Positions 7,771-17,605 of a stretch of 64,000 bases of DNA are shown one piece after another. The notes beneath the pieces are model-generated. The model was not told the origin of the DNA. It saw nothing but the letters and a program-made list of their open reading frames with translations, and ran no database searches. The stretch comes from Tritonibacter mobilis (lineage in GTDB: Bacteria; Pseudomonadota; Alphaproteobacteria; Rhodobacterales; Rhodobacteraceae): NCBI RefSeq assembly GCF_001681715.1, contig NZ_LNWY01000017.1, positions 1-64,000 on the forward strand. Direction: 5' to 3'. Positions within the stretch are counted from its first letter, which is position 1; each line of letters opens with the position of its first letter. The translations under genes and the position numbers were made by a program.

Positions 7771-10155
7771 ATGAGCAAGACTGACCAAATCCGCACTGAG
7801 TTGGAGCGCAAGACCCTGTGGCTGTCGGCCTGGATGATCCACCATGCCAACCATCTGCGCGAAAAGGGCGCGATCAAGGTGGGGGGGCATCAGGCTTCCT
7901 CGGCCTCGATGAATGCGATCCTGAATGCGCTGTATTTCGACGTGCTGCGCCCCGAGGACCGGGTGGCGGTGAAACCCCATGCCAGCCCGGTGTTCCATGC
8001 GATCCAGTATCTGCTGGGCAACCAGAGCCGTCAGCAGCTGGAGGATTTCCGCCGTCTGGGCGGTGCGCAGCCTTATCCGTCGCGCACCAAGGATGCGGAT
8101 GACGTGGATTTCTCAACAGGGTCGGTGGGCATGGGGGTGGCGATGACCGCCTTTGCCAGCCTGACGCAGGATTATCTGGCGGGCCATGGCTGGTTGCAGC
8201 AGCCCAAGGGCCGGATGATCGCACTGGTCGGCGATGCCGAGCTGGACGAAGGCAATATCTATGAGGCGCTGCTAGAGGGCGCGAAACACGACCTGCGCAA
8301 TTGCTGGTGGATCATCGATTACAACCGGCAATCGCTGGACGGGGTGGTCTCGGACGGGTTGAACGCGCGGTTTCGCGATATTTTCACCGCCTGCGGCTGG
8401 CAGGTGATCGAGCTGAAATACGGCCGGTTGATGCAGGCTGCCTTTGCGCGGCCTGGTGGTGCGGCGCTGCGCCGGTGGATCGACCAATGTGACAATGGGT
8501 TGTATTCGGCGCTGACCTTCAAGGGCGGGGCGGCCTGGCGGGCGCAGCTGGAGCAGGATCTGGCGGCGGATGCCGAGGCGCTGGCGCTGCTGGCGGATCA
8601 TGATGATGCGGCGCTGGCGGCCTTGATGGGCAATCTGGCAGGCCATGATGCGGCGCTGCTGGCGGACACCATGAACGGCATCGACCATGACCGCCCGGTG
8701 TGCTTCATCTGTTATACGGTCAAAGGCCACGGGCTGCCGCTGGCCGGGCATAAGGACAACCATGCGGGGGTGCTGACCGCGGGCCAGATCGACGGTCTGC
8801 GCCGCGAGATGAAGATTGATGCGGGCGATGAATGGGAGCCTTTGGCGGGGATCTCCGACCCGGATACGGTGCAGGATTTCCTGAACAAGGTGCCGTTCAA
8901 TCAGGGGGGCAGCCGCTGCCACAAGGCCGCGCGGGTGCCTGCGGATAAACAGGTGCAGCCGCGGCTGAAAGATGTGATCTCCACCCAGGAGACATTTGGG
9001 CAGGTGCTGGCGGCGCTGGCGTCCGATGCGCCGGAGCTGGCGGAGCGGATTGTGACTACCTCGCCCGATGTGTCGGTCTCGACCAATCTGGGGGGCTGGA
9101 TCAACAAGACCGGGCTGTTTGCCAAGACCGGCGTGGCGGATGTGTTCAAGGATCAGGCGATTGCCAGCCTGCAAAAATGGCAACGCAGCCCCGAGGGGCG
9201 GCATGTGGAGCTGGGCATTGCCGAGAACAACCTGTTCACCTTTCTCGGGGCGCTGGGGCTGGCGCATTCGCTGTTTGGCCAGCGGCTGCTGCCGGTGGGC
9301 ACGGTCTATGATCCGTTTATCTGCCGCGGTTTGGATGCGCTGAACTATGCCTGCTATCAGGACGCGCGGTTCATGCTGGCGGCAACGCCGTCGGGGGTGT
9401 CGCTGAGCCATGAAGGCGGCGCGCATCAGTCGATTTCAACCCCGCTGATTGGCATGGCGCAGGATGGGCTGGCGACGTTTGAGCCCGCCTTTGCCGATGA
9501 GCTGGCGGCGATCATGCATTGGGGGTTCGATTACATGCAGCGCGACGGGTCGGGTGTGGCCGAGGAACAGAGCTGGCTGCATGATGAGCGCGGTGGCGCG
9601 GTGTATCTGCGGCTGTCGACGGTGCCGCTGGAGCAGCCGCAGCGGCAGATGGATGCGGCATTGGCGCGGCAGGTGATTGATGGCGGCTATTGGCTGCGGG
9701 CGCCGGAGCCGGGGACCTTGGTGGTGATAGCCTATAGCGGCGTGGTTGCGCCGGAGGCAATCCGCGCGGCGGGGCTGCTGGCCGAGGATCTGCGCGGCGT
9801 CGGCGTGCTGGCGGTCACCAGTGCCGACCGGCTGAACGCGGGCTGGCAGGCGGCGGAACGGGCGCGCCAGCGTGGTCAGGACACCGCCATGTCCCATGCC
9901 GAGCGCCTGCTGGCGCAGATGCCGCGGGATGCGGGGCTGGTGACGGTGACCGATGGCCATCCCGCCGCCCTCAGCTGGCTGGGCGGGGTTGAGGGCCACC
10001 GGGTGAAATCCCTGGGGGTTGAACATTTCGGCCAGGCCGGCACGGTAGAGGACGCCTATCGGCTGCATGGGATCGACTGCAACGCCATCCTGCATGCGGC
10101 CACGGCCTTGCGACCCGGACGCGGCGCGCGCTATGCGATGCCATTGGCCGGGTGA
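7771..10155 (+). CDS. Transketolase / pyruvate dehydrogenase E1-like TPP enzyme
   Basis: This 794-residue single-chain enzyme resembles transketolase and homodimeric PDH E1. The TPP/Mg motif GDAELDEGNIYEALLEG runs on to the paired asparagine in WWIIDYN near residue 185. The start region has the transketolase-like GGHQASSASMNAILNALYF, and the catalytic glutamate of the pyrimidine domain is in ELGIAENNLFTFLGALG. AceE proteins are usually near 890 residues, so this is a shorter relative. I chose the ATG at 7771; the GTG at 7768 is equally possible. It probably moves a two-carbon ketol unit or decarboxylates a 2-keto acid made by the pathway. The substrate is unknown, and no lipoyl E2 gene follows, which argues against a normal PDH complex. 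Confidence 0.8.
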   Translation: MSKTDQIRTELERKTLWLSAWMIHHANHLREKGAIKVGGHQASSASMNAILNALYFDVLRPEDRVAVKPHASPVFHAIQYLLGNQSRQQLEDFRRLGGAQPYPSRTKDADDVDFSTGSVGMGVAMTAFASLTQDYLAGHGWLQQPKGRMIALVGDAELDEGNIYEALLEGAKHDLRNCWWIIDYNRQSLDGVVSDGLNARFRDIFTACGWQVIELKYGRLMQAAFARPGGAALRRWIDQCDNGLYSALTFKGGAAWRAQLEQDLAADAEALALLADHDDAALAALMGNLAGHDAALLADTMNGIDHDRPVCFICYTVKGHGLPLAGHKDNHAGVLTAGQIDGLRREMKIDAGDEWEPLAGISDPDTVQDFLNKVPFNQGGSRCHKAARVPADKQVQPRLKDVISTQETFGQVLAALASDAPELAERIVTTSPDVSVSTNLGGWINKTGLFAKTGVADVFKDQAIASLQKWQRSPEGRHVELGIAENNLFTFLGALGLAHSLFGQRLLPVGTVYDPFICRGLDALNYACYQDARFMLAATPSGVSLSHEGGAHQSISTPLIGMAQDGLATFEPAFADELAAIMHWGFDYMQRDGSGVAEEQSWLHDERGGAVYLRLSTVPLEQPQRQMDAALARQVIDGGYWLRAPEPGTLVVIAYSGVVAPEAIRAAGLLAEDLRGVGVLAVTSADRLNAGWQAAERARQRGQDTAMSHAERLLAQMPRDAGLVTVTDGHPAALSWLGGVEGHRVKSLGVEHFGQAGTVEDAYRLHGIDCNAILHAATALRPGRGARYAMPLAG

Positions 10156-10201
10156 TGGTGCTTGAAAGTTTGTTTGCCGAAATGGCGATTTGGAGAGATT
10201 G

Positions 10202-11464
10202 ATGCCTGATATTCTGAACGACAGCACCGCGGACAGCGGCACCCTGTGGATCACCGACCCCGGCCACCGCGCGGCGCTGCTGCATGAGGCGCGGCGGCAG
10301 TTTGACTTCTTTGCCGCCAGCGTCGATCCGGCCGGGGGCTTTGACACGCTGGATTTCGACGGCAAGCCGCTGCCCGGTCAGATGCGCGAGCTGCACACGG
10401 TGACGCGGATGGTGCATTCCTACGCGCTGGCGCAGATGCTGGGCGTCGCAGGCGCCGAGCAGATTGTCGACCACGGGCTGCGTTATCTGGCCAGCCACCA
10501 CCGCGACGCCGAATATGGCGGTTACCTGTGGGGGCTGGAGGGCGACACCCCGGCGGATATCCGCAAGCTGGCCTATGGGCATGTGTTTGTGCTGTTGGCT
10601 GCCGCCAGCGCCCATCAGGCGGGGCATCCGCAGGCGATGGCGCTGCTGGAGGAGGTCTGGCGGGTGCTGGAGGAGAGATACTGGGAAGAGGACCACGGGC
10701 TGTTTGCCGATGAGTGGGACCGCGACTGGACGCCGTTTTCCACCTATCGCGGCATGAATGCCAATATGCACGCGGTCGAGGCGCTGCTGACCGCCTATGA
10801 AGCCACCGGGCGGGAGATCTTTGTGCAACGCGCCGGGCGGATCCTGGATTTCTTCGTGGGCCGGATTGCCCCGGCTGAGGGCTGGCGGCTGCCGGAACAT
10901 TATGATGCCAACTGGCAGATCGATCGTGCCTATAGCGGCAACCCGATGTTCCGCCCCGCAGGCAGTACGCCGGGCCATTCGTTTGAGCTGGGCCGGCTGC
11001 TGCTTCAATATTGGGACCTGCGCGGCCGCCCCGAGGGCAACGCACCGCAGGATGCGCGCCGGTTGATCGAACAGGCGCTGGAAGATTCCTGGGACGCGGT
11101 GCGCGGCGGCTTTGCCTATACGCTGGGGGCGGGCGGCAAGGTGGCAATTGCGGATCGCTACTGGTGGCCGGTGACCGAGGCAATCGGCGCCATGGCGGCG
11201 CTGCTGAAACTGGATGCCCGACCCGAGGATGAGACCTGGTATCGCCGCCTGTGGGGTTTTGCCCATGCGCATCTGATCGACCACGCCCGCGGGGGCTGGT
11301 TCCCGGAACTGGACGCTAATAACAAGACCGTGTCGAACCAGTTTATGGGCAAGCCTGACATCTATCATTCGGTGCAGGCGGCGCTGTTCCCGCTGGCCGC
11401 AGGCCTGTCGCGCAATGCGGCGGACCTGAAACGGCTGGACCCGCAAACCGCCGCGCTGCGCTGA
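10202..11464 (+). CDS. AGE-family epimerase/isomerase (N-acylglucosamine 2-epimerase fold)
   Basis: This 420-residue protein has the (alpha/alpha)6-barrel family features. LHTVTRMVHSYALAQMLG, YRGMNANMHAVEALLTAYE, SNQFMGKPDIYHSVQAALFP and PGHSFELGRLLLQYW carry the arginine, histidine and glutamate residues that line the barrel. Family members isomerise or epimerise aldoses and ketoses such as mannose/fructose, or N-acetylglucosamine. The ATG at 10202 has GGAGA just upstream; a TTG 12 bases earlier is less likely. It is the last gene of the operon and is followed by a terminator-like hairpin. Together with the sugar transporter it supports a sugar-derived substrate. Confidence 0.85.
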   Translation: MPDILNDSTADSGTLWITDPGHRAALLHEARRQFDFFAASVDPAGGFDTLDFDGKPLPGQMRELHTVTRMVHSYALAQMLGVAGAEQIVDHGLRYLASHHRDAEYGGYLWGLEGDTPADIRKLAYGHVFVLLAAASAHQAGHPQAMALLEEVWRVLEERYWEEDHGLFADEWDRDWTPFSTYRGMNANMHAVEALLTAYEATGREIFVQRAGRILDFFVGRIAPAEGWRLPEHYDANWQIDRAYSGNPMFRPAGSTPGHSFELGRLLLQYWDLRGRPEGNAPQDARRLIEQALEDSWDAVRGGFAYTLGAGGKVAIADRYWWPVTEAIGAMAALLKLDARPEDETWYRRLWGFAHAHLIDHARGGWFPELDANNKTVSNQFMGKPDIYHSVQAALFPLAAGLSRNAADLKRLDPQTAALR

Positions 11465-11538
11465 CCTGAACCGATCTTAATAAACGCGGCCCGCAAGCGC
11501 CGCCTGCAATGCCCGAAGGTGGGACTTCCCACCCGCAG

Positions 11539-11566
11539 CCGGAACTGCCCCACGGGGTGGTTCCGG
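11539..11566 (+). terminator. Rho-independent terminator-like hairpin after the catabolic operon
   Basis: CCGGAAC at 11539-11545 pairs with GTTCCGG at 11560-11566. An inner CCCC/GGGG extension makes an almost continuous stem, and TTAATTT follows. The T tract is weak, but the hairpin sits 75 bases after the last operon gene. Confidence 0.6.
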
Positions 11567-11708
11567 TTAATTTGGGGTCTATTGCCGGACGGGACAGAAA
11601 CCTACGCTAAGGGGGGATTACCTTTTAAGGGCTTTGATGATGTAACCGCCCCCCGACGGCATCAATGTGCCAAGGTGGGTCTGCAACGATCCACATAGGA
11701 GAGCGGTC

Positions 11709-12590
11709 ATGTCGGAGATTATCACGGTCGGGCTCGATCTGGCGAAGAGTGTGTTCCAGGCGCACGGGGCCGACGGTAATGGTCGTGCGCAAGAAGTTGC
11801 GGCGGGCTCAGGTGCTGGATTTTTCGGCCAACTCCCGGCCTGCGTCGTGGCGATGGAAGACTGCGGCGGCACTCATTTCCGGGGTCGTGAGATCGGCAAG
11901 CTGGGTCATGACGTTCGGCTGATCCCACCCGCCTACGTCAAACCCGTCGTGAAACGTCAGAAAAACGATGCGGCCGATGCCGATGCGATCTGCGAGGCCG
12001 CGCTACGTCCGACGATGCGGTTCGTGCCTGTGAAGAGCGAAGAGACGCAGGGTGCGGCGATGGTGTTTCGCGTGCGCGAGCTTCTGATCCGGCAGCGGTT
12101 CCAGGCCATCAATGCGCTGCGAGGCATTTGAGCGAGCTCGGACAGGTCGTGCCACAGGGGGTAGCGAATGCATCGAAGCTGATTGCACTCGTCGAAGATC
12201 CGGAACGCACTCTACCTGCCGATGCGATCCCCACCCTTAAGGTTCTGGTTGCGGCACTGACGCAGTTGGAGGAAGAGATCACCAAGCTTGATGCCGAGAT
12301 CACCCGACGCGCCAAAGAGAACGAAGGGGCGCGGCGTCTGATGACGGAGCCGGGTATCGGGCCGCTGATTACGACAGCCATCGCATCTTTGGCCTCGCCG
12401 CCTGACACCTTCCGTCGAGCGCGTGATTTTGCAGCCTGGCTGGGCCTTGTGCCCCGGCAGCACTCGACCGGCGATAAGCAGCGGCTCGGAGCCACGACAA
12501 AGATGGGCGAGCGGTCCCTGCGACGCCTGCTGGTCATCGGCGCCAACAGCGTCATTATCACACCGCATACCCACGCTTCGGCCAGCCGTG
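11709..12590 (+). pseudogene. IS110-family transposase, frameshifted and truncated
   Basis: An IS110 transposase begins at the ATG at 11709 (GGAGAGCGGTC upstream). It has the DEDD RuvC-like start TVGLDLAKSVFQAHGADG and the QKNDAADADAICEAALRP motif. The frame breaks at about 12129: one missing base turns the expected RGHLSE into RGI-stop. The next frame continues with SELGQVVPQG and the C-terminal transposase_20 region (MTEPGIGPLITTAIASLAS, FAAWLGLVPRQHSTGDKQRL). The similarity ends near ADTTKMGERSLRRLL at about 12560, after which the open frame enters a foreign IS5 fragment. The copy is clearly non-functional. Confidence 0.85.
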
Positions 12591-12597
12591 ATGGCGA

Positions 12598-12945
12598 CAG
12601 CCCCGTGTTAGCAGACCCTCTTGGGCAGATCCTAGAAGACGAGCAGATCGGTACCGTGACTGCCGGCGGTGTCTATGACATGCGACGCTGCCACAAGATC
12701 ATCATCGAACGGCAGGCCATGCCAATCATTCCAGTCCGCAAGAACAGCCGGTTATGGAAGGATGACAGCCCATCGGCACGCGCCCGAAGTGCAACCCTGC
12801 GCGCAACGCGATATTACAGCAGGGCTTTCTGGAAACGATGGACAGGATACCACGCCCGCAGCCGCATGAAGGCGAAGATGGGCTGCCTGAAATCTGTCGG
12901 CGAGCGCATCATGGCAAGATACCTTGACCCCCAACAGCCTCATCA
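12598..12945 (+). mobile_element. IS5-family transposase fragment, fused to the IS110 remnant
   Basis: The reading frame that leaves the IS110 remnant carries the C-terminal half of an IS5-family (IS903-like) DDE transposase. Visible pieces are AGGVYDMRRCHKIIIERQAM, IPVRKNSRLWKDD and FWKRWTGYHARSRMKAKMGC, which includes the YxxRSRxExKM-like region with the catalytic glutamate replaced (MKAKM). The N-terminal half is absent. It is a remnant left by insertion and deletion. Confidence 0.75.
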
Positions 12946-12949
12946 TACC

Positions 12950-13080
12950 GGCTCTGTATCGGGTATGCCAAGAGCGGTGTAGCGGTTGAGCGCAGCGACG
13001 TGGGCTTGGATTTCCGTGACCTAGCGATCATACTCTTGGACCATTAGGGATTGACCCAAGAGTTTGATGCAGTTCATCTT
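12950..13080 (-). mobile_element. IS5-family transposase C-terminal fragment, inverted
   Basis: Read on the minus strand, this stretch gives LLGQSLMVQEYDR, a stop, then VTEIQAHVAALNRYTALGIP. This is the C-terminal end of an IS5/IS903-type transposase. The stop replaces the usual glutamine (CAG to TAG). It lies head-to-head against the forward IS5 fragment ending at about 12945, so two partial copies met here by recombination or nested insertion. Confidence 0.6.
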
Positions 13081-13159
13081 GCTCTCAACGCGGCTCCTGT
13101 GGTGATATCCGCTCTATTGCCACCGCTTCGAAAGCACCTCAGTATGCGATGCGCGTCAT

Positions 13160-13262
13160 CGGTGTCTAGATCGCTTTCTACAACAATCGCCGCCCTCATC
13201 AGGCCCTTGCCATGCGCACGCCTGTCGCGGCATTCAGATCAGCGGCTTTACCTGAGCTGATT
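13160..13262 (+). mobile_element. IS3/IS481-type integrase C-terminal remnant
   Basis: The plus strand reads IAFYNNRRPHQALAMRTPVA, the very end of an rve-type integrase, where the FYNxxRPHxAL motif is diagnostic. Nothing else of the element is recognisable upstream. The peptide is part of a longer meaningless open frame that runs to 13394. Confidence 0.65.
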
Positions 13263-13589
13263 CAGCTGGGTCGATACAGCACAGCAGATATCGGAGGTCA
13301 GAGACACAGGGCTGTCGGATACTACACCTCTGAGACCTACAAGGCAAGGTGTGGCTACCTAGAACGGAGGCAACCAGACGAGAAAGAGAACTAGTGAGAA
13401 TGGCAGGCAGCGTGGAAATTGTGGCGCTACCCGCGCGTGACTAATACGAGCGAGGGCCTGAGTGTATTTTCACAAGGGGTAACGATATCGCAAAGCTTCT
13501 CAGATCTGAGGGCTTGGCTAGGAGATACCACGGCTACAGACGGTCAGTCTTGTATCATTGGATAAAAATGGGATCTGTGAGATTAAGAC
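13263..13589. other. Intergenic stretch, nothing recognised
   Basis: This follows the integrase remnant. Short open frames occur on both strands, but none has a ribosome site or recognisable protein character. It is probably debris between mobile-element remnants. Confidence 0.5.
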
Positions 13590-13871
13590 CTAAGGGCGGG
13601 TTAGCCGATGCAACAGTAGCGCACGAAGTCTGCGAAGGACATCGGACGAAAAAAAGCGAAACCATGAGCGTTGATCATGACCAGATTGATGGCGACGAAG
13701 CGTATTCAATTCGGCGAGTTGGGATTTGTAGTAGTCAGCAAGCCAGCGCTCAGCAATGCGCTGCTCAGATGCGCTCCAATATCCATTCAAGACACGCTCT
13801 CGAACCTCATCATGGCCAAGGGATTCAAGTTGGTCCAAGAAGTCACAGCTCATATCGAAATCCAGACGCAT
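13590..13871 (-). CDS. Hypothetical protein
   Basis: This 93-residue frame starts MRLDFDMSCDFLDQLESLGH and continues with an amphipathic, charged helix-rich segment (ERVLNGYWSASEQRIAERWL) and then basic residues. The N-terminal part has the look of a real soluble protein or of the cytoplasmic start of a small membrane protein. The last 30 residues are arginine- and leucine-rich and may be a frameshifted tail. No convincing ribosome site precedes the ATG at 13871. I cannot assign a family. Its position amid IS debris suggests a decaying or partial gene. Confidence 0.35.
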   Translation of the reverse strand: MRLDFDMSCDFLDQLESLGHDEVRERVLNGYWSASEQRIAERWLADYYKSQLAELNTLRRHQSGHDQRSWFRFFSSDVLRRLRALLLHRLTRP

Positions 13872-14669
13872 AAAAATTTGGGGAAACAGCCAAAGCCATT
13901 GAAGGCACACGAAGGATCTAGCCAAGGTAATTATGGTTGGACGAGAGGACAGGTCAAGTCTGACAACGAGGAAACGTATTGGAAAACTGGAGCCAGTGTC
14001 TCGCTCTCCAACAGAGCTCGAACCAGTTGAAGGGATATTTTGATCTTGTAACATAGAAATGAACCAAGTGAAGACGAATGCGCGAGGCACGTTTTACAGA
14101 AGAGCAAGATCTTCAGCATTTTATCAAAGTATGTGCATTTTCAACGAAGGCTGTCGATCAGGCGCATCGACGTCAAATTGAGGCATCAAGGCACGCCAAC
14201 ATCATTTTAACTCGTTCAGTGTTCCGCGATTGTTCTGAAGAGGTTCTGGTGGCCAAACTGGTGCCGTATGTTTGTCTGCGCATATCTCGGATTCTGCACG
14301 CGCGACGGTCATATAAATGCCTTCAAGCACTAGTTCATATTGAGCTCGATCATGCTTCTCGACTTGGCTTTACACAGTAACCATTTTGCGTTCTAGTTTC
14401 CATATTATTGAATCTTTTCGGCGGCGCGAAACGGCCCGAGCCCACCTGTTCAAGTAAGCTACTTTAAGCGTTGCCGAATAAGACCTCAGGTTGATCCTCT
14501 CAGGCACTGAAGTGCCAGGTGACTAAGGTTCTTTGCTTTCTGGTAAGTTCTGTGAGCAATGCATTCTGAGTTTTAACTAGAAGCGGTCTCATTTTATTAG
14601 GATTTTGCGATGCATGGTTATGGCGAAGCGAATACGATTCGCTTCGCGGGCCACTGTAAAGGTTATGTA
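13872..14669. other. Long region without a convincing gene
   Basis: About 800 bases of moderate GC lie between the hypothetical gene and the chemoreceptor. A plus-strand frame at 14078-14380 has no ribosome site and no recognisable content. The last part (14590-14669) must carry the chemoreceptor promoter, though no clear -35/-10 is assigned. Confidence 0.45.
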
Positions 14670-16820
14670 ATGGATAAGTTTTCGATTTCTGCACGTGTGT
14701 ATCTTGGATATGGCATGCTTCTCATAGCATTGGTGGCCGGTTCAGTATTTGCTTATCTAAATGTGAATAGTCTGGGCACAACGTATCAAGGCTACCGTGG
14801 GACAGCGAAGCAGACCATTCGCATCAACAATATCGTCGAAGACCTGTTCGAGGCACGGATCGCGGCGTTGAAATATAGAATTTCACTCAGCGAGAGTGAT
14901 GCTGACGACGTTCGCAACAACATTGGTGAAATTCTGCGTGATTTGAAACAGGATACGATATTGAGCGAAAATTCAATGCTCGCCAGCAAGATTTCCAACG
15001 TTGTCGAACTATCGCAAGTCTATGATCAGCTTTTTGAGGACCTACGCACCGCCGATGGTCAATTGGCTATCGCAAAGCAGGCGTTTGACACTAAAGTTGT
15101 TACGCTGTTGACGGAGCTGCGTGACCTGAAGTCGGCTGCTATTGCGAAAAATGATGCACAGTTGGTAGCTAAAATTGCCATCGCGATTGAAGCCCTAGAT
15201 GTGGTCGTGGTCGACGTCAGTAGAAATGCATATGCCGAGATCAGCGAGCGAATGCGAGCTCTGGACACTGCAACGGCTGTAGTGATTGAAAACGGGGAAG
15301 GCATACTCAACGGAGAACAGGTTTCATCTCTGCAGGATCAAATTGTGGGCCTGCGCGTCAACTTGTCTGATCAGGCCAAAATTTATGCATCAATTGAAGA
15401 CATCCGTTTGAATGGCCTGGATACGATTGGGCCTAAGGTTCAATCCGACCTAGAAAGCATCGTCGAGGCAATTGTTACCGAACAAGATAAGCTTGGTCCA
15501 CTTGGTCAAGCTAAAGTAGACCGCGCGTTGCTTCTGACGCCGTTGATCGCGGGACTGGTTTTTATCGTGTCGGTGATCATGGCGTTTGTTGTCGGCAAGT
15601 GGATTACTAACCCGATCTCAAATTTAGTGGCGCAGACGATATCCCTGTCTGAGGGAGATACGGACGTCAAAATTACCGGCGGTGAACTGAAGCATGAAAT
15701 CGGAAAAATGGCTAAGGCGCTGATCATTTTCCGCGAGTCGATTGTCGAACGACGGGCGGCTCAAAAGAAAATCGAAGCTGCGCAGAAAAAGCAGCAGAAG
15801 GTTGTCGAAGCATTGCAGATTGGGCTTGCAAACCTTTCCGAGGCCAAGCTGACGGTGCGCATTCAGGATGATTTGGGTACAGAATACGAAGCGTTGCGCA
15901 ATCACTTCAATGCAGCGGTCGGAGAATTGGAAAAGACCATCAGCAATGTAGTGGAAACGACTTCCTCGATCAGTGCCAAGGCTGATGAGATCAAGGGGTC
16001 TTCGAGCGAGCTTGCCGCCCGCACCGAGAGTCAAGCCGCAACGTTGGAAGAAACCGCAGCGGCGGTGGAAGAGATCACCGCATCCATGAAGAACGCTGCA
16101 GATGGCGCGCGATCTGTCGAAGAAATCGTTCAAAATGCAACGCATGATGCTCAAAAAAGTGGAGAAATCGTTCAAACGGCGGTGGCTGCGATGGAAGAAA
16201 TTCAAGCCTCTTCAATCAAGATTTCTCAAATTATCAGCGTCATTGACGACATTGCATTCCAAACCAATCTCCTTGCACTGAACGCAGGTGTTGAGGCGGC
16301 ACGGGCTGGAGAAGCAGGACGCGGGTTCGCAGTTGTGGCGTCTGAAGTGCGTGGGCTTGCGCAGCGCTGTACAGATGCTGCCAGCGAGATCAAGGCGCTG
16401 ATCAATAGCAGTTCACAGCAAGTGGAGAAAGGCGTCTCCTATGTTGACGAGGCGGGCGAGGCGTTGGCGGGTATTATTAGGTAGGTTAGTCATATTTCGG
16501 AGCTGGTTTCAGATATCGCCCGTAGCGCGTCAGAACAGGCGACAGGGCTTAACGAAATCAACCTCGGCGTGACACAGCTAGATAGTGTCACGCAGCAAAA
16601 TGCTGCGATGGTGGAGGAGGCAAACGCTGCAGGGGAAATGCTCAACCGTGATGCCTCCTTCTTATCTAGTTTGGTCGCGAATTTTGAAGTGAGCGGAGGG
16701 GCCAATTATGATCAGGCGGTGAAACTGAATGAAGCGGTGTCGCAGGATATTGCATGGGGTGACTTTGATGAGACGGAGCCACCAATGAGAGCCTCTGGCG
16801 ACAAATGGACTGACTTCTGA
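14670..16820 (+). pseudogene. Methyl-accepting chemotaxis protein interrupted by one amber codon
   Basis: The intact frame would encode about 716 residues. A first membrane helix ([20 protein letters not shown]) is followed by a periplasmic helical ligand domain to about residue 290 and a second helix ([20 protein letters not shown]). Next come a HAMP domain ([20 protein letters not shown]), a second HAMP-like segment, and the MCP signalling hairpin with its tip ([20 protein letters not shown]). A TAG at 16482-16484 (codon 605) stops translation. The same frame then continues without another stop (VSHISELVSDIARSASEQ, TQLDSVTQQNAAMVEEAN) to 16820, so a CAG-to-TAG change is the likely cause. 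The truncated product lacks the returning helix of the hairpin. The start is the ATG at 14670; an upstream ATG at 14610 would add a non-membrane leader. Confidence 0.9.
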
Positions 16821-17003
16821 TAAATTTCGGCAGAAACAAAGTTAATGTGTTGCCGTGTGAGACACAGGTTGTTTCAAACAAAACAACACGTTGCCAACGT
16901 GCCGCCAAGCGTTCTTAAGATCAGTGAAACGAGGGCCATAAGCTATTGTTAGATCTTTGACCCATCACTACATGTCATGTATCAATAGCTAACCAAAAGA
17001 TAC

Positions 17004-17312
17004 CTACCTTTTTTGACCAGGTGAAATATCCAAAGAATAGGATCGGAAAAACGGCTCTTCTTTTATGCGCTCACTAAGACGCATCAGGTCGCCTCTTTCT
17101 CCACGCCATGCCAAGTACTCATTTTGAGCATCGCGGTTCTTCCACCTGTGTTGAACCAAGATTTCTTTGCGTTTATGAGATATCGCTAGGAATGCATCGA
17201 TACAGCCGGGAAACTGCTTAGCTTCCTCCACCATAGAGGGGAACTCATCGACTAGCTCTTCGAAGTACTCATCGAGAGGTCGTATGATCAGTATGGCGAG
17301 TTCTTGTGGCAT
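17004..17312 (-). CDS. Antibiotic-biosynthesis-monooxygenase-like (ABM) domain protein
   Basis: This is a 102-residue single-domain protein. The pattern LAILIIRPLDEYFEELVDEF, then AISHKRKEILVQHRWKNRDA and a C-terminal FFRSY, matches the dimeric alpha/beta ferredoxin-like ABM fold: a strand, a long helix, and a strand with a W/R pair. Such proteins act on small aromatic or haem-type substrates or have no known role. I chose the ATG at 17312 because AAGGTGGA stands at good distance; a GTG at 17327 is possible. The family call is moderate and the substrate is unknown. Confidence 0.6.
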   Translation of the reverse strand: MPQELAILIIRPLDEYFEELVDEFPSMVEEAKQFPGCIDAFLAISHKRKEILVQHRWKNRDAQNEYLAWRGERGDLMRLSERIKEEPFFRSYSLDISPGQKR

Positions 17313-17605
17313 AGGTTCCACCTTCACATGGCTGGAACTTTTAAGATATGTTAACTACTTTAACCAAGTTAACGGAAGTATATGATTTCTTTGTCATGTT
17401 GCTTGGCGGCAACCAAATTAACACTCCACGTTGAGTGACCGAAGTGAGTGGAAGGCCTGGACGTGTATCATTCGGAGCAATGATCCAAATGCGCGTCAAT
17501 TAGGCCGAGCAGGTCCTTATCGGCGGATAAGACGCTTAGATTTGGGTCGGGCCATCTTGAGCAATCGGGATTGTACCAAGTGTCAGTGATATCACGCGAT
17601 TAGGG

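Noticed and set aside
9971-11446. 491-codon minus-strand frame opposite the AGE epimerase
   Set aside because: Low-complexity Arg/His/Gln composition and complete overlap with a well-supported gene; no ribosome site.
13514-13873. Plus-strand frame of 119 codons
   Set aside because: No ribosome site, odd composition, overlaps the more protein-like minus frame at 13590-13871.
14078-14380. Plus-strand frame of 100 codons before the chemoreceptor
   Set aside because: No ribosome site or family character; not enough to call a gene.
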